A stretch of 64,000 bases of DNA from Rhizobium sp. Root274 (GTDB taxonomy: Bacteria > Pseudomonadota > Alphaproteobacteria > Rhizobiales > Rhizobiaceae): positions 597,127 through 661,126 of the forward strand of contig NZ_LMJE01000007.1 of assembly GCF_001429245.1 (NCBI RefSeq), given 5' to 3'. Of the stretch, positions 34,383 to 43,499 are shown piece after piece. The first letter of the stretch is position 1, and each line of letters starts with the position of its first letter. The notes beneath the pieces were generated by a model, which saw only the letters and a list, made by a program, of their open reading frames with translations, did not search any database and was not told where the DNA came from. A program made the position numbers and the translations under genes.

Positions 34383-35138
34383 ATGACCCAATCAAACGAA
34401 ATGCCGGCGAGTGAAACGTCAGAAAACACATCTGTGTCGGACGGCAGCACCGCCGCGCCCCTGACCTGGCACGACGGCGATATGCCCTATTCGACCGCCT
34501 TTGGCGATCACTTTTATTGCCAGACGGACGGCCGGCTGGAATGCAGTCATGTCTTCCTGTCCGGCAATGGCCTGCCCGAGCGCTGGCAGACCGCATCGGA
34601 ATTCCGTATCGGCGAACTCGGCTTCGGTACCGGACTGAATGCCTGCGAAAGCTGGCGACAATGGAAGCAGCACCGCAGCCGCGAGGGCCAACTGCACTTC
34701 GTCTCCTTTGAGCTTTATCCGATGCAGGCCGATGATATCGACCGGGCACTGTCGCGCTGGCCGGAGATCGATGCCGAGCGGCAGGCGCTCGTCGCCCGCT
34801 GGCCGAAAGATCCCTCAGGCCACGTCGATATCCAGCTGGACCCGCAGACCCGCCTCACCGTCGTCTGCGGTGACGCCTATGCGAGTCTCGCAGCGAGCGA
34901 CCTGGGTATTGACGCCTGGTTCCTCGACGGCTTTGCGCCCTCGCGCAATAGCGCCATGTGGTCGGCGGAGCTCATGCAGCTGGTGTTCGATCACACACGC
35001 CCGGGCGGCAGCTTCGCCACCTATGCCGCAGCGGGCTTCGTCCGGCGCAATCTGATCGCGGCCGGCTATGCGCTGGAACGACGGCCCGGCTTTGCCGGCA
35101 AGCGGGAAATGCTCTGCGGTGTGAAACCGGCGGTCTAG
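34383..35138 (+). CDS. mnmD: tRNA 5-(aminomethyl)uridine methyltransferase MnmD
   Basis: A 251-residue Rossmann methyltransferase of the MnmC N-terminal family (DUF752). Motifs: HVFLSGNGLPERW, IGELGFGTGLNACESW (AdoMet loop), FVSFELYPM, DAWFLDGFAPSRNSAMW and YAAAGFVRRNLIAAGYALER. It methylates nm5U34 to mnm5U34 in tRNA. The first usable ATG is 34383, but the first 15-20 residues (Ser/Thr-rich) are not family-like and no ribosome site is seen, so a later start is possible. Its TAG stop shares the CTAG with the stop of the convergent histidine kinase gene. Confidence 0.85.
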   Translation: MTQSNEMPASETSENTSVSDGSTAAPLTWHDGDMPYSTAFGDHFYCQTDGRLECSHVFLSGNGLPERWQTASEFRIGELGFGTGLNACESWRQWKQHRSREGQLHFVSFELYPMQADDIDRALSRWPEIDAERQALVARWPKDPSGHVDIQLDPQTRLTVVCGDAYASLAASDLGIDAWFLDGFAPSRNSAMWSAELMQLVFDHTRPGGSFATYAAAGFVRRNLIAAGYALERRPGFAGKREMLCGVKPAV

Positions 35139-38100
35139 GAACGCTCGGCCCGGTTCTCGTCTGGAAGCATGCCATGCGACCACGCTTCGATCTTGCGCAT
35201 CAGGAGTTCGGGCGAGATCGGCTTCGACATATAGTCGTCCATGCCTGCGGCCAGACACGCCTCGCGGTCGCTCGCCATGGCATGGGCGGTGACCCCGATG
35301 ATCGGCACATGCTCCCCCCGCCCGGCTGCCTGTTCCTCGCTGCGGATCGCTTCGGTTGCACGATGGCCGTTCATCACGGGCATGGAAACATCCATCAGAA
35401 TCAGATCCGGCCGCTCGCTGCGCCAGGCGTCCAACGCCTCGGCGCCGTTTTCGACAATCCGGTAGGCGATGTCACTCCCCGCCAGGATCTGGCGGAAGAC
35501 GATCTGGTTCACCGCATTGTCCTCGGCAATCAGCACCTTCAGGACCGTATCTGCACGCTGTTCTGCCGAAGGGACCTCCACCCGCGTCGATATTGCCGCA
35601 GTGAGGGGTCGCGAGAGCGGTTCAGCCGCAACCCTTGACCGGGCTGAGACGACGCCATGAACGCGCGCACTACGGATCACGTCGATGATTGCCCCGCGCA
35701 ACACATTGGCCCGCGCCGGCTTCATCAGATGCGCCTGGATGCGCAAGCTCTCATAAAGCCGCTCATCGCCGACCATGTCCATGGAGGTGAGGAAGATCAG
35801 CGCCGTCTCGTCGAAACGCGGATCATTGCGGATGGCCCGCGCCACGTCGAGCCCGTTCATCTCCGGCATCTGGTAGTCGATCACCACGAGGTCGATCGAC
35901 AATCCTTCGCGATGCGCCTCGTCCAGGATCGCGATGCCTGCCGGCCCGTCGGAAACTGCCAGACCGTCGAATCCCCACATCGCCAACTGCTCGCTGATGA
36001 TCCGACGATTGACGATGTTGTCGTCGATGACGAGCACCCGCGCGCCCTTGATGTTCGGCGGCAATTCCTTGTTGCGGCTGCGCTCGGCCACGACCGGCAA
36101 CGGCAATTCGACGATGAAGGCCGAGCCGACACCGACTTCGGATTCCACCCGTATCTGCCCGCCGAACAGCTTGACCAGCCCCCCGGTGATGGCAAGGCCG
36201 AGGCCGGTGCCTTCATGCCGACGTGTCGAGGAGGTATCGGCTTGTGAAAATTTCTCGAAGATCTTGGCCTGCATATCATCGGGAATGCCGATCCCGGTGT
36301 CCTCGATCCTCAGTTGCAGCAGTGCCATGCCGTCCGTAAGCGGCTGGCTCGACACTTCGACATGAACATGGCCGCGCTCGGTGAACTTGATCGCATTGCC
36401 AAGCAGGTTGGTGACGATCTGGCGGAAGCGACCGGGGTCGCCCATAAAGGTATGGTGAACCGTCTGCTCGCCGGAAACGACGAGTTCGATATCCTTCTCC
36501 GCCGCCGCCGCGGACAAAAGCGTCGCCACGTCCTCGACTGCCTCGATCGGGTCGAAGGGCGATTTGCGCAGCTTCATCTGGCCGGCATCGATTTTGGAAA
36601 AGTCGAGAATGTCGTTGATGATGGTGAGCAGCGCATTGCCGGACTTCACCACAATGTCGACGAAGGTCTTCTGCCGGCTGTCGAGCTCGGATTTCGACAA
36701 CAGCTCTGCCATGCCGAGCACGCCGTTCATCGGGGTGCGGATCTCGTGGCTCATATTGGCGAGGAAGTCGGACTTCGCCTTGTCTGCCGCTTCGCTTCGG
36801 GCGAGCAGCACTTCGAGTTCGGCCTCGCGCGCCTTGACCTCGGTCACGTCGGTCAGGATCACGACGTAGCTCTCGTTCTCCCCGAAGGTGGCGTTGAATT
36901 TCACCCAGGTGCGCCCATCGGCGAGGAAGGTCAGCGAAGCACCCGACGCGTTGCCCAGATTGTTGTTGAGATTGTTCCAGACGGCTTCCGCCTCGTCGCC
37001 GAAATCACCACGGGCGGCGCAGAAATCGAAGATTGTCTGGGTCTCGGTACCGATCTGTCCGAGTTCATTGGGAAGACTGAGAATGCGCACGAAAGCCGGG
37101 TTGATCTCCGCAATCCGTCCTCGCTCGATGACGGCGATCCCCTGTGACGTGAGAAGCAGCGTGTCGCGCATAAACTGACCGATACGTGCCACTTGCTGCT
37201 GCGCGGCATTGACCTCGCGCTCGCGCTGGCGCATTTCCGTCAAATCGGCATAGGTGAGCAGGATCTTGCGGTCGTGCAGGCGCGTGACGGTCGCCATCAC
37301 ATGCTTGCCATCCTCGTAGGCGAGCTCGGTGGTATGCGATCCCTCAAGCGCGTCGAATTGAGCAATGCGGTGGCGGTAGCCTTCCTCGAAGTCCATGCCC
37401 GGCCAGGCACGGCCGTCACGATGGTTGATCTCACAGTAGAAGCGGAAGCTCTGGCCTTCGAGTGGCACATCATCCGGCCAGTTCCAGATATCCCGGCACT
37501 TGCGGTTGGCGAACTCGACCATGTAGTCCGGGCCGAGGATTACCACGCCAACCGGCATGATGTGCAGCATCGCCAGGATCTGCTGGTAGAGGCCTTCGGC
37601 CCGCTCCTGGGCCGCCACCAAGGCCGCCTGCCCCTCCCGGATGACCGACACGTCGGTCACAGAACCGACGATATACTGCTTGTTCCTCGACGTGGTGATG
37701 CGATTGAGGCGGGTGATGGTCGGGATGTCCCGATCCTTCAGGCGTACGACGTCATTGGCATTCTCGACCGTCTCGCCCTTCTCCAGCACGCGAATGTTAT
37801 CGGCGATCCGCTTCGTGTTGGAGGGAAACATTTCATCGACCGTCAGCCCGTAGATGTCTTCCCGTTTACATTCGTGCAGGCGCTCATAGGCCGCGTTGAC
37901 ATAGATGAGCCGCCGCTCGGTGTCGCGGATGAAAACCGGCACGGGCATCTGCTCAAGCGCCGTGCGATAAAGCAGTGTCTCTTCTTCCCGCTCGGCAAGA
38001 TCGCTGACATCGGAGAAGGTGATCATGATGCGACCACCTGCAATCTTGCGGCTGCCGCCGGCAAGGGCCCGGCCGGAGGGTGTCCGCGCATCGATCAGGG

Positions 38101-39178
38101 GGCCGTTGTCGAGGCAGCGCAGCTGATCGAGCCGGAAGGCAACGCGATCCTCGACTTCCTGTTCCGTCGCGCCACGAAGGACGCGGGCAAAGGCCACGCG
38201 CAGGATATCCCCGTAATACTGGCCCTGGAGGGAGATACCTTCGTCCAGTTCGAACATCTCCACCATGGCGGCGTTGATGTATTCCACATGCATGGCCGGA
38301 TCGAGCACGAGGATGCCAACCGGCAGCGAGGTCATCAGAGCCTCGAACTTGCTCTTCAACTCTTCTGCCGCACGCGTCGCGGCAATGAACTTCTCCTCCC
38401 CCCGGCGAAGCTGCGAAAGGTCGGTGATCGAACCGACGAGGTAGCGCGCACCATCCGACCCGTCGACAACGCCGGTTCGCGATAAGATCGGGATCTCGCG
38501 TCCCTCGGCGCTGACGAAGGTGTCGTGCACCTCCTCGGTGATCCCGGTGGCGAGGACGCGCTTGTTACCGAGGTGATAGCTTTCCCCCATTTCCGGGAAG
38601 TTCTCGATCTCGTTTCTGCCCAGCAGTTCCTCAAGCGGACGTCCTGCCATCTCCACGTAGGCCGGATTGGCGAAGATCAGCCGATGCTGGCTGTCGCGCA
38701 CATAGCTCGCCAGCGGATATTGCTCGAGCACCGCCTTGAAGACATCGAGATGCGGCGCCTGCGGCGCATCAGAGCGGACCGGCCCGTCATTCGCCGGCTG
38801 CATCGGTATTTCGGATCTCGCCTCGGCTTCGATCAGACCGAACAGATAGAGGCGCTCGTCCTCGTCGAAAAAGCGCTCGATCCTCAGCAGTCTGTGCGGA
38901 GCGGACGAGCCGACGCTGAACGGCAGACTTTCCTCGTCACCGAACACCAGCACCCGGCGCTCGCGGTCGTCGCGGAAGGCATTGGCACCGGCCCCAAGGA
39001 TGTCCTGATCGTTGCGCCCGGCAAAGCTCGCCTCCGGCAGGCCATGAAGGCGCGCGAAGGCCGCATTGACAGCGATATACCGGAGCTGGCTGTCCTTGAC
39101 GTAGGAAGGCAGCTCCAGCGCGGCGATTTTCTCGCAGACCAAGTTGAGCAAGGCGCTTCCCCGAACCAATAGTTTCAC
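35135..39178 (-). CDS. Soluble hybrid histidine kinase: six PAS, HisKA, HATPase, two REC
   Basis: A protein of about 1347 residues without membrane helices. In order: six PAS-type sensor segments (recognised at SYVKDSQLRYIAVN, SYVRDSQHRLIFANPAY, PVGILVLDPAMHVEYIN, VFIRDTERRLIYVNAAY, PVGVVILGPDYMVEFAN, QGIAVIERGRIAEINPAF), then the H-box FLANMSHEIRTPMNG, the N/G boxes LLGNAIKFTERG, DTGIGIPD and GTGLGLAI, and two receivers with phosphorylatable Asp in VVIDYQMPEMNG and LILMDVSMPVMNG. The second receiver is complete (IAEDNAVNQ, TAHA, KPI). I prefer a GTG start at 39178 (VKLLVRGSALLNLV); a GTG at 39250 adds 24 residues; neither has a good ribosome site. Output target and stimulus are unknown. Confidence 0.88.
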   Translation of the reverse strand: MKLLVRGSALLNLVCEKIAALELPSYVKDSQLRYIAVNAAFARLHGLPEASFAGRNDQDILGAGANAFRDDRERRVLVFGDEESLPFSVGSSAPHRLLRIERFFDEDERLYLFGLIEAEARSEIPMQPANDGPVRSDAPQAPHLDVFKAVLEQYPLASYVRDSQHRLIFANPAYVEMAGRPLEELLGRNEIENFPEMGESYHLGNKRVLATGITEEVHDTFVSAEGREIPILSRTGVVDGSDGARYLVGSITDLSQLRRGEEKFIAATRAAEELKSKFEALMTSLPVGILVLDPAMHVEYINAAMVEMFELDEGISLQGQYYGDILRVAFARVLRGATEQEVEDRVAFRLDQLRCLDNGPLIDARTPSGRALAGGSRKIAGGRIMITFSDVSDLAEREEETLLYRTALEQMPVPVFIRDTERRLIYVNAAYERLHECKREDIYGLTVDEMFPSNTKRIADNIRVLEKGETVENANDVVRLKDRDIPTITRLNRITTSRNKQYIVGSVTDVSVIREGQAALVAAQERAEGLYQQILAMLHIMPVGVVILGPDYMVEFANRKCRDIWNWPDDVPLEGQSFRFYCEINHRDGRAWPGMDFEEGYRHRIAQFDALEGSHTTELAYEDGKHVMATVTRLHDRKILLTYADLTEMRQREREVNAAQQQVARIGQFMRDTLLLTSQGIAVIERGRIAEINPAFVRILSLPNELGQIGTETQTIFDFCAARGDFGDEAEAVWNNLNNNLGNASGASLTFLADGRTWVKFNATFGENESYVVILTDVTEVKAREAELEVLLARSEAADKAKSDFLANMSHEIRTPMNGVLGMAELLSKSELDSRQKTFVDIVVKSGNALLTIINDILDFSKIDAGQMKLRKSPFDPIEAVEDVATLLSAAAAEKDIELVVSGEQTVHHTFMGDPGRFRQIVTNLLGNAIKFTERGHVHVEVSSQPLTDGMALLQLRIEDTGIGIPDDMQAKIFEKFSQADTSSTRRHEGTGLGLAITGGLVKLFGGQIRVESEVGVGSAFIVELPLPVVAERSRNKELPPNIKGARVLVIDDNIVNRRIISEQLAMWGFDGLAVSDGPAGIAILDEAHREGLSIDLVVIDYQMPEMNGLDVARAIRNDPRFDETALIFLTSMDMVGDERLYESLRIQAHLMKPARANVLRGAIIDVIRSARVHGVVSARSRVAAEPLSRPLTAAISTRVEVPSAEQRADTVLKVLIAEDNAVNQIVFRQILAGSDIAYRIVENGAEALDAWRSERPDLILMDVSMPVMNGHRATEAIRSEEQAAGRGEHVPIIGVTAHAMASDREACLAAGMDDYMSKPISPELLMRKIEAWSHGMLPDENRAERS

Positions 39179-39389
39179 CCCTGAAATCAATGACGCTGAT
39201 TGGTAAACAGCCCGTAACCCAATGCCTGCTTCCGCTTTAAAAGATATCACGAATGTAAAGTTTCATGCTCGCGACGTCTCCTGCCGCGTTCGATGTTCCA
39301 GATGAGCCGGTTTTCGGTCGCAAATGGCAATGCGTTTGCGCCGCCAAACCTGCGAGACTTCGTGTCGAGATTGAAACAATGGATCGATC

Positions 39390-40976
39390 ATGAGCGACAT
39401 TACCAGCGCTTCCTTACCCGAGACTGAAACCTTTTCTGCAGGCGGCGAACGCCGCAGGCGCACGGGCGGGCGCGGCGGGGATCGCGGCCGCGTTTCGGGT
39501 GTCGCGAAATATCGCAATCTGGTCAATCGCCTCGCCAAGACTGAACTTCTCGACCCGCAGGCGCTGGAGGACATCCACGATGCCTCGCTGACGATCCTGG
39601 AAGAGATCGGCATCGACGTGATGCTGCCCGATGCCCGCGCCATCATGAAGGCCCATGGTGCTCATGTCGTCGAGGGCTCCGACCGGGTGCGCTTCGACCG
39701 AGGCCTGATCATGGACATGATCGTCTCGGCTCCGTCCGAATTCACCATGCATGCCCGCAATCCTGAGCGGCATGTGAAGATCGGCGGAAACAATTTGGTC
39801 TTTGCCCAGATCGCATCCGCCCCCTTCGTCGCCGACCGCGAGGGCGGCCGCCGCGCCGGCAACCAGGAAGACTTCCGCAAGCTGGTCAAGCTCGCCCAGT
39901 GTTACGACGTGATCCACACGACGGGCGGCTATCCGGTCGAGCCCGTCGATATCCACGCCTCGGTGCGCCATCTCGACTGCCTCTCCGACATGGTGAAGCT
40001 GACCGACAAGGTGTTTCACTGCTACTCGCTCGGCAAGCAGCGCAATCTCGACGGCATCGAGATCGCCCGCATCGGCCGGAGTGTCTCGATGGAGCAAATG
40101 GAAAGCGAACCTTCGCTCTTTACCATCATCAACTCGTCCTCGCCGCTGCGCCTCGACGGACCGATGCTCCAGGGCATCATCGAAATGTCGTCGCGTGGCC
40201 AGGTCGTTGTCATGACACCGTTCACGCTGGCGGGAGCCATGGCCCCGGTGACGATCGCCGGCGCGCTCGTCCAGCAGAATGCCGAAGCGCTGTGCGGCAT
40301 CGCCTTCACCCAGATGGTCAAGCGCGGAGCACCCGTCGTCTATGGCGGCTTCACGTCGAATGTCGACATGAAGACAGGTGCCCCCGCCTTTGGCACGCCC
40401 GAATATATGAAGGCGGTCATCGCCGGCGGCCAGCTCGCCCGGCGCTACAAGCTCCCCTACCGCACGTCGAACACCAACGCCGCCAACACTCTGGATGCCC
40501 AGTCGGCCTATGAATCAGCCTTCTCGCTCTGGGCGCTGACGCAAGGCGGCGGCAATTTCATCATGCATTCCGCCGGCTGGACGGAGGGCGGCCTCACCGC
40601 CTCCTTCGAAAAGTTCATCCTCGACGTCGACATGCTCCAGATGGTGGCGGAATTCCTCACACCCCTCGATGTCAGCCAGGATGCGCTGGCGCTTGATGCC
40701 GTCCGCGACGTCGGCCCCGGCGGCCACTTCTTCGGCACGGCCCACACGCTCGCCCGATACGAAACAGCCTTTTATTCGCCGATCCTGTCGGACTGGCGCA
40801 ATTTCGAGACCTGGACCGAAGCCGGTCGCCCGACCACCTACGACCACGCCAACAGGGTCTTCAAGGAAAAGCTCGCGAATTACGAACGCCCGCCGATCGA
40901 CCCGGCCGTCGAGGAAGAGCTCGACGCCTTCGTCGCGAAACGCAAGGAAGAAGGCGGGGTTGCGACGGATTTCTGA
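39390..40976 (+). CDS. Trimethylamine methyltransferase family (MttB), non-pyrrolysine
   Basis: A 528-residue member of the MttB superfamily. The N-terminus is low-complexity and basic (ERRRRTGGRGGDRGR), followed from about residue 40 by the TIM-barrel: LLDPQALEDIHDASLTILEEIG, TTGGYPVEPVDIHASVRHLD, GGFTSNVDMKTGAPAFGTPEY and NTNAANTLDAQSAYES. No in-frame amber codon exists, so it is not the pyrrolysine TMA enzyme; characterised relatives without pyrrolysine (MtgB type) demethylate glycine betaine or related quaternary amines, donating to a corrinoid protein. No corrinoid protein gene is adjacent. The substrate is inferred only as a methylated amine. Confidence 0.85.
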   Translation: MSDITSASLPETETFSAGGERRRRTGGRGGDRGRVSGVAKYRNLVNRLAKTELLDPQALEDIHDASLTILEEIGIDVMLPDARAIMKAHGAHVVEGSDRVRFDRGLIMDMIVSAPSEFTMHARNPERHVKIGGNNLVFAQIASAPFVADREGGRRAGNQEDFRKLVKLAQCYDVIHTTGGYPVEPVDIHASVRHLDCLSDMVKLTDKVFHCYSLGKQRNLDGIEIARIGRSVSMEQMESEPSLFTIINSSSPLRLDGPMLQGIIEMSSRGQVVVMTPFTLAGAMAPVTIAGALVQQNAEALCGIAFTQMVKRGAPVVYGGFTSNVDMKTGAPAFGTPEYMKAVIAGGQLARRYKLPYRTSNTNAANTLDAQSAYESAFSLWALTQGGGNFIMHSAGWTEGGLTASFEKFILDVDMLQMVAEFLTPLDVSQDALALDAVRDVGPGGHFFGTAHTLARYETAFYSPILSDWRNFETWTEAGRPTTYDHANRVFKEKLANYERPPIDPAVEEELDAFVAKRKEEGGVATDF

Positions 40977-40980
40977 TCTG

Positions 40981-41658
40981 TCAGGCCAGTTGCTTCAAAT
41001 ACGCCTGATAGGTCTGGTGCGGTTCGGGCTCGAACCGGTCGCCCATCACCTTCCAGTCCTCCACCCGGTCGAGCCGGAAGTCGCGAAAGCCGTTTCGCAT
41101 CTCGCACCAGGCGGTCATCACCCAGATCGCCCCGAAGACGGAAAGCCCCAGCGGCCAGACGACGCGCTGGCTGCGTTCGCCGGGCAGCGAGTGATAGGCA
41201 ATCCAGACTTTGCGTTTTGACGACAGCGCGGTCCGCACATCCCCCAGGCATGCAGGCACCTCCGGCTGGGCCGAGGAGCGAAAGGCATGGATCGGTGCCG
41301 AGACCAGCCGCTCGGCATGCTCCTTGGGCAACATGCCGAGCATCTTGTCCTTCGCCTCCCGCGCCGCCTGACCAAGCCGCGGATCGCCCAGCATCTCGAC
41401 GGCCCTGAGACCAAAGGCGAGCGCCTCCAGCTGTTCGAAGGTGAAGGTGAGCGGCGGCGCATCGAAGGCCTCGCGCAGCATGTAACCGACACCGCGCTCG
41501 CCTTCGATCGGCGCGCCCGACGCGACCAGATGGTCCATGTCGCGGTAGATCGTGCGCGGCGCCACCTCCATCTTCTCGGCAATCTCGGACGCCGTCATGG
41601 CGCGACCGGTGGAGCGCATCAGCTGGATGATCCGGAACAGGCGGTCGGCGGGACGCAT
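40981..41658 (-). CDS. YafY-type HTH-WYL transcriptional regulator
   Basis: A 225-residue regulator with an N-terminal HTH_11 domain (RLFRIIQLMRSTGRAMTASEIA, then APRTIYRDMDHL) and a C-terminal WYL domain (KVWIAYHSLPGERSQRVVWPLGL...WVMTAWCEMRNGFRDFRLDRVED). WYL domains bind nucleic-acid or nucleotide ligands. It is divergent from the ABM-AlkC-DUF1905 genes, 84 bases away, and is the likely regulator of them. It is convergent with the mttB-like gene, four bases apart. Confidence 0.87.
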   Translation of the reverse strand: MRPADRLFRIIQLMRSTGRAMTASEIAEKMEVAPRTIYRDMDHLVASGAPIEGERGVGYMLREAFDAPPLTFTFEQLEALAFGLRAVEMLGDPRLGQAAREAKDKMLGMLPKEHAERLVSAPIHAFRSSAQPEVPACLGDVRTALSSKRKVWIAYHSLPGERSQRVVWPLGLSVFGAIWVMTAWCEMRNGFRDFRLDRVEDWKVMGDRFEPEPHQTYQAYLKQLA

Positions 41659-41742
41659 GGGAAGCCTCCGATGAATATTGTGGCCAGAAGGTTGTCAGTT
41701 GCATCATGCTAGGTCAAGCGACATCAACCACAGGAGAGCGAA

Positions 41743-42042
41743 ATGTCCTTCAACAACGTTCTTGAACTTGCCATCTGCACCGTCGCCGACAAGCCCGCCG
41801 CTGAAAAGGCGCGCCGCGCGGCCATGGCAGCGGTCAAGGCCTATCCCGGCTTCGTCAGCTGGCGGGCGCTAACCGCAATGGAACAGGGCGACATGATTGC
41901 AGATCTGGTCGAATGGACCGACAAAGAAAGCGCTGATGCGGCAGCCATGAAGGTGCAGGCCGATCCGGCCTTTGCCCCTTACATGGCAGCGATTACGGGT
42001 GTTACCGTGATGGAGCATTTCGCGACGGAAGGGACGATCTGA
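41743..42042 (+). CDS. Antibiotic biosynthesis monooxygenase-like (ABM) small protein
   Basis: A 99-residue dimeric alpha-beta barrel-like protein: LELAICTVADKPAAEKARRAAM, then AYPGFVSWRALTAMEQGD and DLVEWTDKESADAAA. The ABM/YgiN fold is suggested by the pattern strand-helix-PGFxSW-strand. GGAGAG nine bases upstream supports the ATG. It is the first gene of a run with the AlkC-like and DUF1905 genes. Enzymatic activity is not assured. Confidence 0.7.
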   Translation: MSFNNVLELAICTVADKPAAEKARRAAMAAVKAYPGFVSWRALTAMEQGDMIADLVEWTDKESADAAAMKVQADPAFAPYMAAITGVTVMEHFATEGTI

Positions 42043-42048
42043 GCGGAG

Positions 42049-43164
42049 ATGGCGGAAGCACTGAAAAACTTGATCGGCGCGCAGACCGCTCGTGACACGG
42101 CGGACGCCGTTGCACGAGCCTGGGAGGCTTTCGACCATGCGGCTTTCCTCTCGGATATCCTGCCGGCCATCGACCGGCTGGAACTGATGCAACGCGGCCA
42201 GTGTATTGCCGATGCGCTCCGCCGCCATCTGCCCGTGGAGTTTGAGGAAGCGGCGGCGATCCTCCAGGCCTGCCTGCCGACACAGGGCCGAACGGGCCTG
42301 AGCGGCTGGGCGCTGCTTTCGTTCAACCAGTATATCGCCGCCCATGGCCGGAGCCATCTTGAAACCGCCCTTCGGTTGCTGAAGGCGCTGACACCGCATT
42401 TCACCGCAGAATTCGGCATCCGACCCTTCATCGCCGCCGATCAGGCGAGAGCGCTCGCCATCATCTCGCAATGGGTCACCGATCCAGACCACCACGTCAG
42501 GCGCCTTGCGAGCGAAGGCACCCGCCCGCGCCTGCCCTGGGCCATGAGCCTGCCGAGGCTGGTCCGGGATCCGACGCCGATCCTGCCTGTCCTCGAAGCG
42601 CTGATCGATGATGCGGAGGACTATGTTCGCCGCTCGGTCGCCAACAGCCTCAACGACATCGGCAAGGATCACCCGGATCTCGTCGCCGACTTCGTCGAAC
42701 GACATCGGCAGGGCGCGTCGAAAGAGCGGCTTTGGCTGCTCAAACACGCCTCCCGCACGCTGGTGAAGAAGGGGCACGCGAAGGCGCTTGCCAATTTCGG
42801 CTACGAACCACTGCAGGATGTGACGGCGGTGCTGGAATTGGGGCAGGGCCGCATCGCCTTCCCCGGTGAGCTCGGCTTCCGGATCGAGCTGAACAATATA
42901 GGAGCATCGAGCCGGGCGGTGCTGCTCGACTACGCAATCCACCACCAGAAAAAGGACGGCTCGCTCATCCCGAAAGTTTTCAAGGGCAAAAGCCTGACCT
43001 TGGCGCCCGGGCAAAACATAATCATCGAAAAGCGCCACTCGCTCCGCCCGATCACCACCCGTGTCTACCATCCGGGCCTGCACCGCCTGGAGATCCTGCT
43101 AAACGGCATGTCTGTCGCAACATCCGATTTTCACCTCGATCTCAGCCAGGGTGAGGCGACATGA
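42049..43164 (+). CDS. AlkC-like DNA alkylation repair protein with C-terminal Ig-like domain
   Basis: A 371-residue protein. Residues 1-255 form HEAT-like helical repeats of the AlkC/AlkD glycosylase superfamily, with the AlkC marker DPDHHVRRLASEGTRPRLPWA in its RLASEGTRPRLPW core and DYVRRSVANSLNDIGKDHP. Residues 265-365 look like a beta-sandwich (IAFPGELGFRIELNN...LHRLEILLNG), as described for the Ig-like domain of AlkC. It should excise 3-methyladenine or 3-methylcytosine-type lesions. It starts seven bases after the ABM gene, and its stop overlaps the DUF1905 gene by four bases. Confidence 0.85.
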   Translation: MAEALKNLIGAQTARDTADAVARAWEAFDHAAFLSDILPAIDRLELMQRGQCIADALRRHLPVEFEEAAAILQACLPTQGRTGLSGWALLSFNQYIAAHGRSHLETALRLLKALTPHFTAEFGIRPFIAADQARALAIISQWVTDPDHHVRRLASEGTRPRLPWAMSLPRLVRDPTPILPVLEALIDDAEDYVRRSVANSLNDIGKDHPDLVADFVERHRQGASKERLWLLKHASRTLVKKGHAKALANFGYEPLQDVTAVLELGQGRIAFPGELGFRIELNNIGASSRAVLLDYAIHHQKKDGSLIPKVFKGKSLTLAPGQNIIIEKRHSLRPITTRVYHPGLHRLEILLNGMSVATSDFHLDLSQGEAT

Positions 43165-43463
43165 GCGAACCCGGCCACCGTATCCGATTTGAAGCCGAAG
43201 TGATCCGTTTCGACGGCCCTGGCGGCTGGCACGGCGTTTTCCTGCCGACGGAGGCCGCCTCCGAAGCCCGTTTCTTCGGCCAAGCCAATGCACTTGGCGC
43301 CATTGCCGTGCGCGCACAGATTGGCGCAAGCGAGGTCAAGACCTCGCTCTTTCCGGACAAGCGCCGTGACAGCTTTCTGCTGCCTTTGAAAGCGACCTTG
43401 CGCCGCGCCGAAAACATCACGGAGGGCGACCGCATCACGGTCACCCTCCTCATTGATATCTGA
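43161..43463 (+). CDS. DUF1905 domain protein
   Basis: A 100-residue beta-rich protein: RFEAEVIRFDGPGGWHGVFLP at the start and EGDRITVTLLIDI at the end, with RDSFLLPLKATLRRAENI between. It fits DUF1905, a small barrel often attached to YdeI-like or OmdA domains; here it stands alone. Overlap of four bases with the AlkC-like gene shows coupled translation. Its role in alkylation repair is only suggested by that coupling. Confidence 0.75.
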   Translation: MSEPGHRIRFEAEVIRFDGPGGWHGVFLPTEAASEARFFGQANALGAIAVRAQIGASEVKTSLFPDKRRDSFLLPLKATLRRAENITEGDRITVTLLIDI

Positions 43464-43499
43464 CCCCGGACAAGAACGCCGACCGCTGTCGGGCCGGCA

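Noticed and set aside
37193..38485. 430-codon plus-strand frame inside the hybrid kinase
   Set aside because: Antisense frame of PAS-domain coding sequence; its translation has no domain logic.
39390..40976. Pyrrolysine-containing trimethylamine methyltransferase
   Set aside because: The frame has no in-frame TAG and no pyl genes are nearby.
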